Assembly: GCA_016776605.1 (NCBI GenBank)
Contig: JADHTB010000001.1
Location: forward strand, 1 to 64,000
DNA length: 64,000 nt
Direction of reading: 5' to 3'
Source: Alphaproteobacteria bacterium
GTDB lineage: Bacteria; Pseudomonadota; Alphaproteobacteria; GCA-2731375
Both the position numbers and the translations under genes were made by a program. Below the pieces are notes generated by a model. It was not told where the DNA came from. It made no database searches and was given only the letters and a program-made list of their open reading frames with translations. This document shows positions 17,421 through 26,177 of the stretch, piece by piece (the stretch's first letter is position 1; every line of letters starts with the position of its first letter).

Positions 17421-18253
17421 CAGCGCGGCCCGCTAAATGAATAAACCAGTACCAAATGTAGCAGCGCCAACAGAATCAAGCCGTAAGTGGCCGGCAAATG
17501 AACAAACAACCAGGCCTTTAGGGTACTTTGCAAGGCATGGGCATAGTCCAGCCGATCCTTGCGTTCAACCAACAACCGTAATTTTTCGAGGTAAACTGTT
17601 TCCTGATCGTTCAGATATCGCGCCATCGCGTCCATATCAGTCATCAGCGTGAACGATGCGCGGCGGGAACCCCGCAAATGTAATCGAAAATTCCTGGGCG
17701 CCGCGAAATAGGAAGAGAGCCGGCTGCCATAAAAATCAGCGATCGTGGATGATCCGGTCTCGGCGGCGGATTTCAGTACAAGATCTTCAGCCTGGGCGCG
17801 CAACTCGGCAATAAATTGCGGTATCCTTTCCAACACCACTTCCTCGGTGCGCCGGGTCAGCATGCGGGCATAACTACGGGATATATAAATCCCGGCCACG
17901 CCGCTGCCAGCCACCACAACGAAAAACAACGCCAGGATACGCTCCAAAATGCCGCTCGGCAGGGTCCAATCGATGTGCAGCGCGAATATGAAAACCGCCA
18001 GCAAACCCAGATAAATATGCAATTGCAACCAGGCCGCCGCCGACCCCATGGGCACCATCGACAATTTTTTCCGGCCATTGTAGAGCGTCAGCAGCAAAAC
18101 CACCGTCAGCAACAACCAACCGGTCAGAAACACCGGCTGGTAGAGGGCCACATTATGGGCCGTATGCCAGGCCAGCAATCCGGCGGCTGCCAGCAGTACG
18201 ATGAAGCCGCTTATCCAGCGGCGTATGGCGAATGTTATCACCGGTTCAGCCAC
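17420..18253 (-). CDS. Four-histidine diheme cytochrome b-type membrane subunit
   Basis: A 277-residue membrane protein with five likely helices, at about 11-28, 41-58, 74-94, 104-124 and 247-271. His79 and His93 lie 14 residues apart in helix 3, and His252 and His266 lie 14 apart in helix 5. This is the spacing that stacks two bis-His hemes across a membrane in cytochrome b subunits. A cytoplasmic loop of about 120 residues separates helices 4 and 5. It overlaps the upstream Fe-S gene by 16 bases and the decaheme gene by one, so it most likely carries electrons between those two. It is not clearly NarI, FdnI or b561; the diheme call is inferred from the histidine pattern. Confidence 0.75.
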   Translation of the reverse strand: MAEPVITFAIRRWISGFIVLLAAAGLLAWHTAHNVALYQPVFLTGWLLLTVVLLLTLYNGRKKLSMVPMGSAAAWLQLHIYLGLLAVFIFALHIDWTLPSGILERILALFFVVVAGSGVAGIYISRSYARMLTRRTEEVVLERIPQFIAELRAQAEDLVLKSAAETGSSTIADFYGSRLSSYFAAPRNFRLHLRGSRRASFTLMTDMDAMARYLNDQETVYLEKLRLLVERKDRLDYAHALQSTLKAWLFVHLPATYGLILLALLHLVLVYSFSGPR

Positions 18254-20007
18254 CTTCCCAGGTCGGTCAAATTTTGCATATCCACCCGTTTTAATGCGTC
18301 ATGCGGGCAGGCACGCTGACAGGCGGGTCCCCCGGGTTGATCAATGCATAGATCACATTTGGTCGCCTTGACGATCGGCGCACTGGTCACGCTATCGCGG
18401 ACGAAGGCGCCATTTCTGTCACGCACTTCCACCATGCGGATATTGTCGTAGGGGCAGGAGTTGGCACAGGTGGCACACCCGATACAGGTTGCATCGTTGA
18501 TCAAAACCTGACCGGCTGACGAAGATCTGTGAATGGCGCCGGTTGGACAACCAATCATGCAGACCGGATCCATACAATGCATGCAGGCATTGGCCACCAT
18601 GTAATGATCATGGCGCCGGCCATGGCGGTTAAAACGGGGATTACTGTCATGGGCACGGGCGCAGGCCACCACGCAATCGTCACAGCGCACGCAACGGTCC
18701 AGGTCCATCAACATGGTTGACGTACCGTTGATGTAACGATGTTCGACCAGAAATTCCAACATCCCCGGCTCGATCAACCGGTTGACGCCCGGGTCATTGT
18801 CACCGCCCGCGTCCGCTTTGTCTTGAGGCTCGTCCAACTGACCGTATTCGGCCAATTCTTCGCCGGACAGCGTCGGCAGCACCAATGCCTCGATCACCGC
18901 CGTTGGCACCCGCAAAATATCCACATACCCCAAAGCCCGCAGAGTGGCTTGCATGGTTGTCGTTCGGTCCTCACCATCACCGTCAGGGCCTGCTTTGCTG
19001 GCATGATCCGACCAATTATGGACAATCTCGGCCATGCCATGGACGGCGCCGCGTCCGATATAGCGGATCGTCCTGTCGCCATTATTGACAACTTGACTAA
19101 CCCGGGCGAAACCGGCCCGCACCAACAACAGGCCATCAGGGTAATGGCCTTCGGCCACGATAACCGGCTCCCCCGCCAGGCGGTGGTTAAAACTTTGACC
19201 CTGGTCGCGTTTGTATTGCGTATGCCAATCGAAATCGCCATAGGTTTCGAACAAAGTTCCCTCGGCGATCCGGTTAATTGCAGCTTCATCCAGATGTTGA
19301 AACATCGGGGTGGCGCGCAAATGCGAAACCAAACTGCGTTCGCGGTACAGCCGATCCACATGTTTTCGGAATTCATCGACCCGGCGCCGGATATCCCGCA
19401 AACCCTGCCAGCGAATTTCCAGCAATTCCGAAGGACCATCGGAAATCACCGAGGCCGTACGCTGGGTCCGCCCGAGAGCGGCAATTTCGCCGAACATATC
19501 GCCCGCGACCAAGGTGGCGGTCCGGTGCTCGTCAAGTACCCTGGGTACATCCTGGATAAAGACGCGGGCCTGTTGATCGACGCCCGCCCGGCTGGCGGTA
19601 CCCTCGCCTGCCCCGGCGGTATGGGAATCCCACACCTCCGGGTACGAAGCGTTGCGCCACAATTGCGCCACGGCCTGCATCAAACTCTTCTTTTGACTGT
19701 GCGCCCGGCCCAACATGGCCTCGGACAATCCCGGTTGCAATACGACCCGGACCTGCCCCGTGATTACCAGAAAGGCCGAATTACCGTAGTCGCCTTCGCG
19801 CACGACGATGTCACCGTCCTGGCAATAGACGATACGGGTATCGTTGCTGATGATGCCGGCCAGCGGCAAGCTGTCGGGAAAGCGGTCGCGGTCCATCTCG
19901 CGGAACGGATCCAATGCCAGGATACGCTCCACATCAATGCTGTCCATTTCGTCGGAAAACGGCGTATCCCAACGCCGGGGCCGCGGTATCGTGACCACCT
20001 CAGCCAC
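18238..20007 (-). CDS. Cyclic-nucleotide-binding / four-[4Fe-4S] ferredoxin fusion protein
   Basis: A 589-residue protein with no signal peptide, hence cytoplasmic. Residues about 45-215 form a cNMP-binding domain with an intact phosphate-binding cassette (FGEIAALGRTQRTASV, 172-187, including the key Arg). Residues about 235-380 form a second, degenerate one (GRGAVHGMAEI). Residues 430-575 hold sixteen cysteines in four [4Fe-4S] sets (C439/442/445/449, C475/478/483/487, C508/511/514/518, C551/554/563/567), arranged as in DmsB/NrfC-type electron-transfer subunits. It overlaps the cytochrome b gene. Likely role: pass electrons to that subunit under cyclic-nucleotide control. The control function is inferred. 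Confidence 0.88.
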   Translation of the reverse strand: MAEVVTIPRPRRWDTPFSDEMDSIDVERILALDPFREMDRDRFPDSLPLAGIISNDTRIVYCQDGDIVVREGDYGNSAFLVITGQVRVVLQPGLSEAMLGRAHSQKKSLMQAVAQLWRNASYPEVWDSHTAGAGEGTASRAGVDQQARVFIQDVPRVLDEHRTATLVAGDMFGEIAALGRTQRTASVISDGPSELLEIRWQGLRDIRRRVDEFRKHVDRLYRERSLVSHLRATPMFQHLDEAAINRIAEGTLFETYGDFDWHTQYKRDQGQSFNHRLAGEPVIVAEGHYPDGLLLVRAGFARVSQVVNNGDRTIRYIGRGAVHGMAEIVHNWSDHASKAGPDGDGEDRTTTMQATLRALGYVDILRVPTAVIEALVLPTLSGEELAEYGQLDEPQDKADAGGDNDPGVNRLIEPGMLEFLVEHRYINGTSTMLMDLDRCVRCDDCVVACARAHDSNPRFNRHGRRHDHYMVANACMHCMDPVCMIGCPTGAIHRSSSAGQVLINDATCIGCATCANSCPYDNIRMVEVRDRNGAFVRDSVTSAPIVKATKCDLCIDQPGGPACQRACPHDALKRVDMQNLTDLGRWLNR

Positions 20008-20063
20008 GGCGAACAGCCATCATCAACTCTCCGCCAACCCAATGCCCGCCATGTCCAGGCATC

Positions 20064-21062
20064 TTACTTGCCCTTGAATTTATCGGGTCCAGGCAATATT
20101 GAATCGAGGCCGCCAAATGTACTGCCATCATATTTGCTGGCCAGGATTTGGGCATGACGGGCAATAGCGTCCGCCGCCGCCGTCAATTTGGCTTCATTGT
20201 TCAATTTCAATTTTACCGACCTTGCGGCCTTATACATGGCCATCAATTCCGGCGCATCGACCAACTTAGCAATCGCCTTGATCCGCTTACGCGCCTTCTT
20301 TGCCCGTTTGGCCATTTTCACCGCGTAATCGGCTTTCTTGGTTGCCTTGGCGACGCCACGCAGGGCGAATTCCAGGTCAAGTGCCCGGCCCACCAGATAA
20401 ATCATCCGCAGGCGTTCGATCGGCGAAACCTTATTTTCCTTGCTGTACCAGACATTATGGCGGACCTCGCCCTGGCTCCAGGCAACCAGTTCAATTTTAC
20501 TGCCAGCAGCATGGCCGCCAACGTTGACCAGTTTTTCGTTTGGCACCGAATGGCAACCAAAACAATTCTTGGCCACTTGATAAATATTTCCGGGCCGGAT
20601 CATGCCTGCTTGTTTGGATTTTTTAAAGCGGTCCGCCTTGTGCGCCGCGGCTTCGTTCTCGGCCTTTACGCCTTTGCCGCCAAAATCACTGTGAACCTTG
20701 ATCCAGTCACGGCCAGCGCCATGACAGGATTCACAGGCAATGCCGGCGATCGGCTTTGCCTTGCCCTTCACCATGGCCGAGGTGAAATGGCATGACAGAC
20801 ATTCGCTACCTGCCTTGATGCGCTTCAAACCCATTTTATCGGCAATCGCACGCGCTTCCTTTTTTCGCGGCAGCGATTTGAAGGTGGAAAAATGATGACT
20901 ACCCTTCCATGCTTCGACAGAAGCTTTGTGGCATTCGCCACAGGCATCGGGGCCCATGACCTTGGCTGGATCCAGATGCAGCTCTTGCGCTTGAACCATA
21001 CCGGGAGCCAACAGCAGCGCACCGAAAAAAGCCAACCCAAGTAAAAATGTATGTGTTTTCAT
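20064..21062 (-). CDS. Tetraheme c-type cytochrome, cytochrome c554-like
   Basis: About 332 residues from the ATG at 21062, which is preceded by GGGGGA; an upstream in-frame start at 21095 would bury the signal peptide. The signal peptide is clear (hydrophobic core LLGLAFFGALLLAP, likely cut after VQAQ). Four CXXCH sites follow: CGECH, CLSCH, CESCH and CFGCH, with a distal-His-rich context typical of the c554 family. The C-terminal 150 residues are helical and very Lys/Ala-rich, giving a strongly basic tail. It would be a soluble periplasmic electron carrier. It lies 56 bases upstream of the cNMP/Fe-S gene in the same operon. Confidence 0.87.
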   Translation of the reverse strand: MKTHTFLLGLAFFGALLLAPGMVQAQELHLDPAKVMGPDACGECHKASVEAWKGSHHFSTFKSLPRKKEARAIADKMGLKRIKAGSECLSCHFTSAMVKGKAKPIAGIACESCHGAGRDWIKVHSDFGGKGVKAENEAAAHKADRFKKSKQAGMIRPGNIYQVAKNCFGCHSVPNEKLVNVGGHAAGSKIELVAWSQGEVRHNVWYSKENKVSPIERLRMIYLVGRALDLEFALRGVAKATKKADYAVKMAKRAKKARKRIKAIAKLVDAPELMAMYKAARSVKLKLNNEAKLTAAADAIARHAQILASKYDGSTFGGLDSILPGPDKFKGK

Positions 21063-21152
21063 GATCACAAAAATCCCCCGCATTTTATCAACCAAGCCAT
21101 ATATTTTCCGGCCGCACTGGACCGAGTCGAATTAAATTTCAGCCGCAAACCG

Positions 21153-22421
21153 TCAGGCATCCAGGGCCAAATTCGATTTGGGTACTGATATGCATGTTAG
21201 GCATGACCCGGACTCGGGCAATGAACCCGGCTCCTCGACATAACTTACCTCACCGCTCTTCACGGCGGTGATGCAGGTGCCGCAGCTGCCCGCCCGGCAC
21301 CCGAATTCCAATTCGACGCCATTGGCCTCCGCCAGTTCGAGGATCGAGCCTTGGCTGCCGTCCCAGGTTATCGTTTTGTTCGAACGCGTGAATGTTACCG
21401 CCTGCCCGGTGGCCGCGGTTGCATCCGGCGCGGGCGCGGTTTTCTTCACGCTGGCAGGGCCAAACGCCTCAAAAAAGATATCCGCATCCGGCACGCCCCA
21501 TGCCCGCAGGTCCGCCGCCAACGATTCCATCATCGGGGGCGGGCCACAGACATAGAATTCGTAATTACTCGACGGCAAGGTTTTTTTGAACAAGTCGACG
21601 CTGACCCTGCCACTGTGGTGAAAACCCTCACCCGCGACCTCGTCATCCTTGGGATCGCTGTAGCAGACCTGCAAATGGATGTTTTCATGCTCGGCCTCCA
21701 GGGCCTCCAGATGTTCGCGCATGATATGTTCATCGCCATTGCGGACACCGTAGAAAAACCAGGTCTCGCGCTGCGCGCCCGCATCACAAATCGCGTTCAA
21801 CATGGAGATCATCGGAGTCAAACCAACACCGCCGCCGATCAGAACGACGGGGCGATGCTTGGATAAATCCAGGAAAAAATTACCTGACGGCGCCTTAACA
21901 TCGACGATGTCGCCGGCCTGTAAACTATCGTGAAAAAAGCTCGACGACAATCCCGGCGGGGCATCGGGCACTTTTGGCGGCGGCCCCTGGCGTTTGATGC
22001 TGACCCGGTAATAATCAGTCTGCAACGGACTGTCGGAAAGGGAATAACAACGCACCAACGGTTTTTCCCGGTCAGGCAGGCGCAAATTAAACGTCAGATA
22101 CTGCCCCGGCTGGAAGGGCGGCAGCACTTTGCCATCATGGGGCACAAGGTAGAAAGAGGAAATGCCTCCACCTTCAATAATCTTGTCGCGAATCTGAAAT
22201 TTCCGCACCCCCGACCAAGTGGCGGTGGTCTTTTTCCGCTCCAGGTCGCGGCTCAAAGTTTCGGCATCAACCCGGCGGCGCAATAAATCGTTCGCCAATC
22301 CCTGTTGCACCCGCGCCAGATTAGCGCCGCGCCAAGTACCATATAACAAAACAGCGACCTGCATAAAGGCAGCGGCAATGATCAATCCGCCGATGACTTG
22401 AATTACCCCCGTCCCTATCAT
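21153..22421 (-). CDS. Membrane-anchored FAD/NAD(P)H oxidoreductase with 2Fe-2S domain
   Basis: A 422-residue protein, first gene of the redox operon. An N-terminal membrane helix (about 5-28) is followed by a basic stretch, placing the catalytic part in the cytoplasm. FAD-binding RCYSLS is at 124-129, the nucleotide-binding GGGVGLTP at 196-203 and CGPPPMM at 292-298. A plant-type [2Fe-2S] domain closes the protein (C375, C380, C383, C410). Architecture matches reductases such as Hcr, benzoate dioxygenase reductase and flavohemoglobin-type modules. It should take electrons from NAD(P)H and feed the cytochrome and Fe-S partners encoded downstream. GGGA precedes the ATG. Confidence 0.88.
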   Translation of the reverse strand: MIGTGVIQVIGGLIIAAAFMQVAVLLYGTWRGANLARVQQGLANDLLRRRVDAETLSRDLERKKTTATWSGVRKFQIRDKIIEGGGISSFYLVPHDGKVLPPFQPGQYLTFNLRLPDREKPLVRCYSLSDSPLQTDYYRVSIKRQGPPPKVPDAPPGLSSSFFHDSLQAGDIVDVKAPSGNFFLDLSKHRPVVLIGGGVGLTPMISMLNAICDAGAQRETWFFYGVRNGDEHIMREHLEALEAEHENIHLQVCYSDPKDDEVAGEGFHHSGRVSVDLFKKTLPSSNYEFYVCGPPPMMESLAADLRAWGVPDADIFFEAFGPASVKKTAPAPDATAATGQAVTFTRSNKTITWDGSQGSILELAEANGVELEFGCRAGSCGTCITAVKSGEVSYVEEPGSLPESGSCLTCISVPKSNLALDA

Positions 22422-22505
22422 CGTCCCGAGCCGCCCCCGAATTATTTAAACTTTAAAATTAGGTTCACGGTCAATATATCTAAAAATACTAACAAATTAC
22501 CAAAG
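22422..22505 (-). promoter_or_regulatory. AT-rich candidate promoter region of the redox operon
   Basis: The gap before the reductase gene is much more AT-rich than its surroundings. On the minus strand a TTGACC hexamer (near 22470) is followed after 18 bases by TTTAAA running into TAAATAAT. These are plausible -35 and -10 elements but only weak matches. No clear FNR or CRP dyad was found. Confidence 0.35.
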
Positions 22506-22510
22506 ATCTT

Positions 22511-23302
22511 TCAAAACATCAGGCTGGCGGCCAGCAAAGAGCCGAATTCCGCTGTCATCTGTACCGCGCCCAGGACGTCCCCGGTCTGACCGCCCAGGCG
22601 ATTCCGGGCCATCGCAGCCACCAACGCCGCCGCCGCCGCCGCGCCGCCCAGACTGGCCAGTGCGGGCAGAAATCCCACCACCACCACAGCGATTGCGGCA
22701 GCGATCAGAACCGTGACAATGACTATTTTTAAAACCGGCCGCCCCGCCCCCGCACCCAACCCGTCGCTGCGCGCGGCTGGGAGGACATGCATGACGACGA
22801 CCATGGCCGCCCGTGACACCGCCGCGGCGACCAGCAGCGCCGGCAGGACGCGTTCGGGCGTGCCCAGTGCCGAAATCGCGCCGATCCGCCCGGCGAACAA
22901 CAGCAACAACGCCACGACGGCGAAATTCCCTGCCTGGCTGTCTCGCATAATCGCCAAACGCCGATCACGATTGGTGCCGCCCAAGCCGTCAAAAAAATCT
23001 CCCAGGCCGTCCTCATGTATCCCGCCGCAAAGCAGCACCAGCAGCGCCACGCACAGCGTCGCGGCCAGCCAGGCGGTACAACCAAGCCAAATAGCCAGTC
23101 CATAAACCAGACCGCCGGCGACACCGACCAACAGGCCGATAATCGGGAAACACCAGGCCGCGGCGGCCAATTCGCCACGCCCATAGCTGTTTGGCGCCCC
23201 ACCGGTTGGGCGGCCCATGGGCAGGATGGTCAAAAAGGCGCCCACGGACCGCAGATCCGAGAACCAACGCGCTAAATCCTGGTTGCCTGTGCTATTACTC
23301 AT
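22511..23302 (-). CDS. cobS: Adenosylcobinamide-GDP ribazoletransferase
   Basis: A 263-residue polytopic membrane protein. The diagnostic segment GGIHEDGLGDFFDGLGG followed by RDRRLAIMRDSQAGNFAV (about residues 92-130) is the conserved core of CobS/CobV, which joins adenosylcobinamide-GDP and alpha-ribazole in the last steps of cobalamin nucleotide loop assembly. Several Ala/Val-rich helices fill the C-terminal half. No cobalamin riboswitch or cobT/cobU neighbour is visible; it sits alone downstream of an Ldh-family gene on the same strand. Confidence 0.93.
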   Translation of the reverse strand: MSNSTGNQDLARWFSDLRSVGAFLTILPMGRPTGGAPNSYGRGELAAAAWCFPIIGLLVGVAGGLVYGLAIWLGCTAWLAATLCVALLVLLCGGIHEDGLGDFFDGLGGTNRDRRLAIMRDSQAGNFAVVALLLLFAGRIGAISALGTPERVLPALLVAAAVSRAAMVVVMHVLPAARSDGLGAGAGRPVLKIVIVTVLIAAAIAVVVVGFLPALASLGGAAAAAALVAAMARNRLGGQTGDVLGAVQMTAEFGSLLAASLMF

Positions 23303-23362
23303 CGGCTAGCGCCCTGCCCGCACGTAGCGATGTATTTCCCTGCGCCAAGTGAGCCGCCGGGC

Positions 23363-24433
23363 TCAGTTGCCGACAATGCGCATGGCCTCGGCCCGGTCCA
23401 GGCCGACCGCCTCGCCGGCAGCCAATAATTCTTCAAAGGTTGTGTCGTCGATCGGTACGCCGTTGGCCAGCCGTTTCGCCTTTGACTTTCGCTCCGGGTC
23501 GCCCGGCACCATCACCTCGCCTACCCCGGGCGCGGGCGGCGAGGCTTTCACCCAGGCGGTGAACTTGTCGACTTCAGCGTCAAACGCCGCGCGGTGACCA
23601 AAGGCATCCGGGTCGATCAGAACGGTCAACATGTTGTTGATGATCCGCCCCGGCGCCACGTGCTCCAGGCCAAACACCCCGCCGCCCGTGAAGGCGCCGG
23701 CCAGGGCCTCGCAAATCACCGCCAGGCCATAGCCCTTATGCAGCCCCATGGAGCGCAGGGCGCCCTTGGGCTCCGAAAACATGACGCCGGGATCGTTGGT
23801 CGGATTACCCTGATGATCGATCAGGGCATCGGGCATCATCTCCACCCCCTGGTTATGGGCGACGCGGACCTTGCCCATGGCGACACGGCTGGTAGCCATG
23901 TCCAACACGATTGGATCGGCGCCGTTGCTGGCCGGCAGGGCGGTGCAATAGGGATTTGTGGTAAAACGGGAATCCGAACCGCCAAAAGGCGCCACCAGGG
24001 AATTGGGCGAAAAGGCGTTGACGTAATGGATCGAAATAAAGCCGGCCGCCGCGCACATCTCGCCCCAGGCGCCGACCCGGCCAATGTGATAGGAATTCTT
24101 CAAGCCAACCACCGCCACGCCCATTTCCTGTGCGCGGGCAATGGCCAATTCCATGGCCGCCTTCGCCACCACCTGGCCAAATCCGGCGTTGCCGTTCAGC
24201 AACAGGAAGGCGCCACGGTCCTGCTCAATGGAAAGTTCGTTGCCCGGTATCAACTCCCCCTGTTCCAGCCCCAGGACATAGGCCGGCACCATGCCAATGC
24301 CATGACTGTCATGCCCGAACAGATTAGCCTCGACCAACTTTTCCGCGACCTGGGCCGCCGCCCCTTCGTCCGCGCCCCCGCGCAGGAATATGGCCTCGCC
24401 AAGTTTGGTTAGTCGGTCAGCTGGTATCTGCAT
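23363..24433 (-). CDS. Ldh2-family (malate/L-lactate/ureidoglycolate-type) NAD(P)-dependent oxidoreductase
   Basis: A 356-residue enzyme of the Ldh2/MDG2 family, which reduces or oxidises 2-hydroxy acids and relatives with NAD(P) using a fold unlike classical LDH. Landmarks are GHDSHGIGMVPAYV near residues 39-52, the NSYHIGRVGAWGEMCA segment, and VLDMATSRVAMGKV. The ATG at 24433 has AAGG nine bases upstream; an upstream in-frame start at 24592 would run through the divergent TetR promoter and is rejected. The substrate is not predictable from sequence. Confidence 0.88.
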   Translation of the reverse strand: MQIPADRLTKLGEAIFLRGGADEGAAAQVAEKLVEANLFGHDSHGIGMVPAYVLGLEQGELIPGNELSIEQDRGAFLLLNGNAGFGQVVAKAAMELAIARAQEMGVAVVGLKNSYHIGRVGAWGEMCAAAGFISIHYVNAFSPNSLVAPFGGSDSRFTTNPYCTALPASNGADPIVLDMATSRVAMGKVRVAHNQGVEMMPDALIDHQGNPTNDPGVMFSEPKGALRSMGLHKGYGLAVICEALAGAFTGGGVFGLEHVAPGRIINNMLTVLIDPDAFGHRAAFDAEVDKFTAWVKASPPAPGVGEVMVPGDPERKSKAKRLANGVPIDDTTFEELLAAGEAVGLDRAEAMRIVGN

Positions 24434-24546
24434 GATGGGAACCTTACATGAAGCAATGAAAACAGGTCGGCAGCATAGTCCGGCGAGAGCCCGTCGGCGA
24501 TAGTCTTTTCGGCCCATCTTGCGGTCGTTCGCCCAAGGCCGGTACA

Positions 24547-25239
24547 ATGACGGGGCAAAGGGAAACTGAGATGGCAGACAAAAAATCAGCAAAAAAGGGC
24601 GGCAAAGCCAAGCAGGCGGCGGATAGCCCCGGCGTGAGGGCCGTTAAAGCGGCCATGGCTTTGGCGGCGGTGCAGGGCTGGCGGGATACCACCATGGCTG
24701 ATATCGCCGATGAAGCGGGCCTGAACCTGGCCGATTTACGCCAGCTCTATGGCTCCAAAACAGCTGTCCTGGCCGGCCTGATCCGGTTGACCGACGAACA
24801 GGTGTTGCGCGGCAGCGGTCCCGATATGGCGGCCGAGCCGGTGCGCGACCGCCTGTTCGATGTGATCATGCGCCGTCTGGACGCCCTGGCTCCCTATCGC
24901 GACGGCATTGCCGCCGTGGCCCGCGATTTGCGCCGCGATCCAGCGGCCCTGGCCTGTCTGGCCGCGGGGCCCGGACGCCGTTCCCTGCAATGGATGTTGG
25001 AGGCGGCCCGTATTCAGCCCTGGGGCCTGCTGGCGCCGTTACAATTAAAAGGCCTGGGACTGGTTTACCTCAGCGTACTACGGGTCTGGCTGCGGGATGA
25101 AGGCGAAGATTTGTCCCAGACCATGGCCGCGTTGGACAAGGCATTGGGCCGGGTCGAAAGTATTCTGGGAACCTTGCGGCGTGGTCCCGGCCGCTTTACC
25201 CAGCCTGAAGAAGAAACCGCGGACGCAAGTGAACAATGA
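24547..25239 (+). CDS. TetR/AcrR-family transcriptional regulator
   Basis: About 230 residues. A Lys/Ala-rich N-terminal extension is followed by a TetR-type helix-turn-helix (residues about 28-75, with TTMADIADEAGLNLADLRQLYGSKTAVL). The C-terminal ligand or dimerisation domain is Ala/Leu/Arg-rich and unassigned. Divergent from the Ldh-family gene and 11 bases upstream of csaA, it may regulate either. A second start at 24571 (MADKKS) is also reasonable, with GGGAAACTGAG before it. Confidence 0.82.
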   Translation: MTGQRETEMADKKSAKKGGKAKQAADSPGVRAVKAAMALAAVQGWRDTTMADIADEAGLNLADLRQLYGSKTAVLAGLIRLTDEQVLRGSGPDMAAEPVRDRLFDVIMRRLDALAPYRDGIAAVARDLRRDPAALACLAAGPGRRSLQWMLEAARIQPWGLLAPLQLKGLGLVYLSVLRVWLRDEGEDLSQTMAALDKALGRVESILGTLRRGPGRFTQPEEETADASEQ

Positions 25240-25250
25240 CCGAGTAAACC

Positions 25251-25589
25251 ATGACCGACATTAGCTTTGATGATTTCCTGAAAGTGGATATTCGGGTCGG
25301 CACGGTTGTCAGGGCCGAGTCATACCCGGAGGCGCGCAACCCCTCATACAAGCTATATGTGGATTTCGGCCCGGAGATCGGCGAGCGCAAAACCTCGGCC
25401 CAGGTGACCGTGCATTACACGGCCGAAGAGCTGATCGGCAAACAAGTCGCCGCCGTGATTAATTTCCCGAACAAACAAATCGGCAAATTCATGTCCGAAA
25501 TCCTGGTCCTGGGCTTCCCCGATGACCAGGGCGCCGTGGTTCTGATCGAACCCAACCGCCAGGTCGCCAACGGCGGCCGGCTGTTTTAA
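25251..25589 (+). CDS. csaA: tRNA-binding domain protein, CsaA-like
   Basis: A 112-residue single OB-fold protein of the CsaA/tRNA-binding (EMAP II/MetRS C-terminal) family. It shows FLKVDIRVGTVVRAESYPEARNP, then KTSAQVTVHY, the conserved VINFPNKQIGKFMSEILVLGF and the closing LIEPNRQVANGGRLF. CsaA dimers bind tRNA-like structures and have been described as secretion chaperones. It follows the TetR gene by 11 bases and probably shares its transcript. Confidence 0.92.
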   Translation: MTDISFDDFLKVDIRVGTVVRAESYPEARNPSYKLYVDFGPEIGERKTSAQVTVHYTAEELIGKQVAAVINFPNKQIGKFMSEILVLGFPDDQGAVVLIEPNRQVANGGRLF

Positions 25590-25593
25590 AAAA

Positions 25594-26037
25594 CTAATCC
25601 GCCCGCCGCCAATCGACCCAGATGCTGACATCCTCGCCATTGGGCCAACGGCGGGTGACGACAAGCCGCATGGTTCCATCCGGGCGTAATTCGACATCGC
25701 GGACCTGTTCGCCGCCAACCCAGCTTGGGTTCAGGGCGAATTCAACCTTGGTGATCAACCGCCCCTCCTCAATACGGAATCGGCCGGCATAGGAGACGAA
25801 ACTGTCAAAGGCGGCAAGCCGGGCGACATCGGGGGCATCCGCATGCCAGGCGGGATCGCCCGGCAGCCGTTCGCGGTCGCCACGGCCAAGGGCGGCGCAC
25901 AGCCAGCCCTCGGGCGAGAGGACGGCAACCCCCTCGGAATGTTCGCCATAGCGCTCCAGCAGAGCGGCCTGATGGCCCTCGCTCGCGCCCCGGCCAATCA
26001 AGAGCCAGGTGCCAATAACATCTTCTGCCGAGATCAT
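25594..26037 (-). CDS. Lipocalin-like domain protein
   Basis: A 147-residue protein resembling the lipocalin-like domain (PF13924 type). It has an N-terminal GTWLLIGR, an internal EGVAVLSPEGWLCAAL, FVSYAGRFRIEEGRLITKVEFALNPSWVGGEQ, and a strand-rich tail ending in WVDW. No signal peptide. Members often sit next to small-molecule oxidoreductases; here it is divergent from a TMADH-family flavoprotein. Ligand and function are unknown. Confidence 0.75.
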   Translation of the reverse strand: MISAEDVIGTWLLIGRGASEGHQAALLERYGEHSEGVAVLSPEGWLCAALGRGDRERLPGDPAWHADAPDVARLAAFDSFVSYAGRFRIEEGRLITKVEFALNPSWVGGEQVRDVELRPDGTMRLVVTRRWPNGEDVSIWVDWRRAD

Positions 26038-26177
26038 TTCTGCGTCTCCCCATTTATGTCACCGTGAACACTACCAGCCTGGACGAAATAGGTGCAACGG
26101 CATGGGAAAAAATGATCGACAGAGGGCACAGAGGTCTTATCGTAAAGGCGCAACGACCTGACCCTGAGGACAAGACG

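Noticed and set aside
18739-20157. Long plus-strand open frame of about 470 codons opposite the cNMP/Fe-S gene
   Set aside because: It is antisense to a gene with clear domains, has no recognisable motif and reads as His/Arg/Gln-rich shadow sequence typical of GC-rich antisense frames.
23303-23362. Cobalamin riboswitch upstream of cobS
   Set aside because: Only 60 bases separate cobS from the preceding gene and no B12-box-like sequence is visible.
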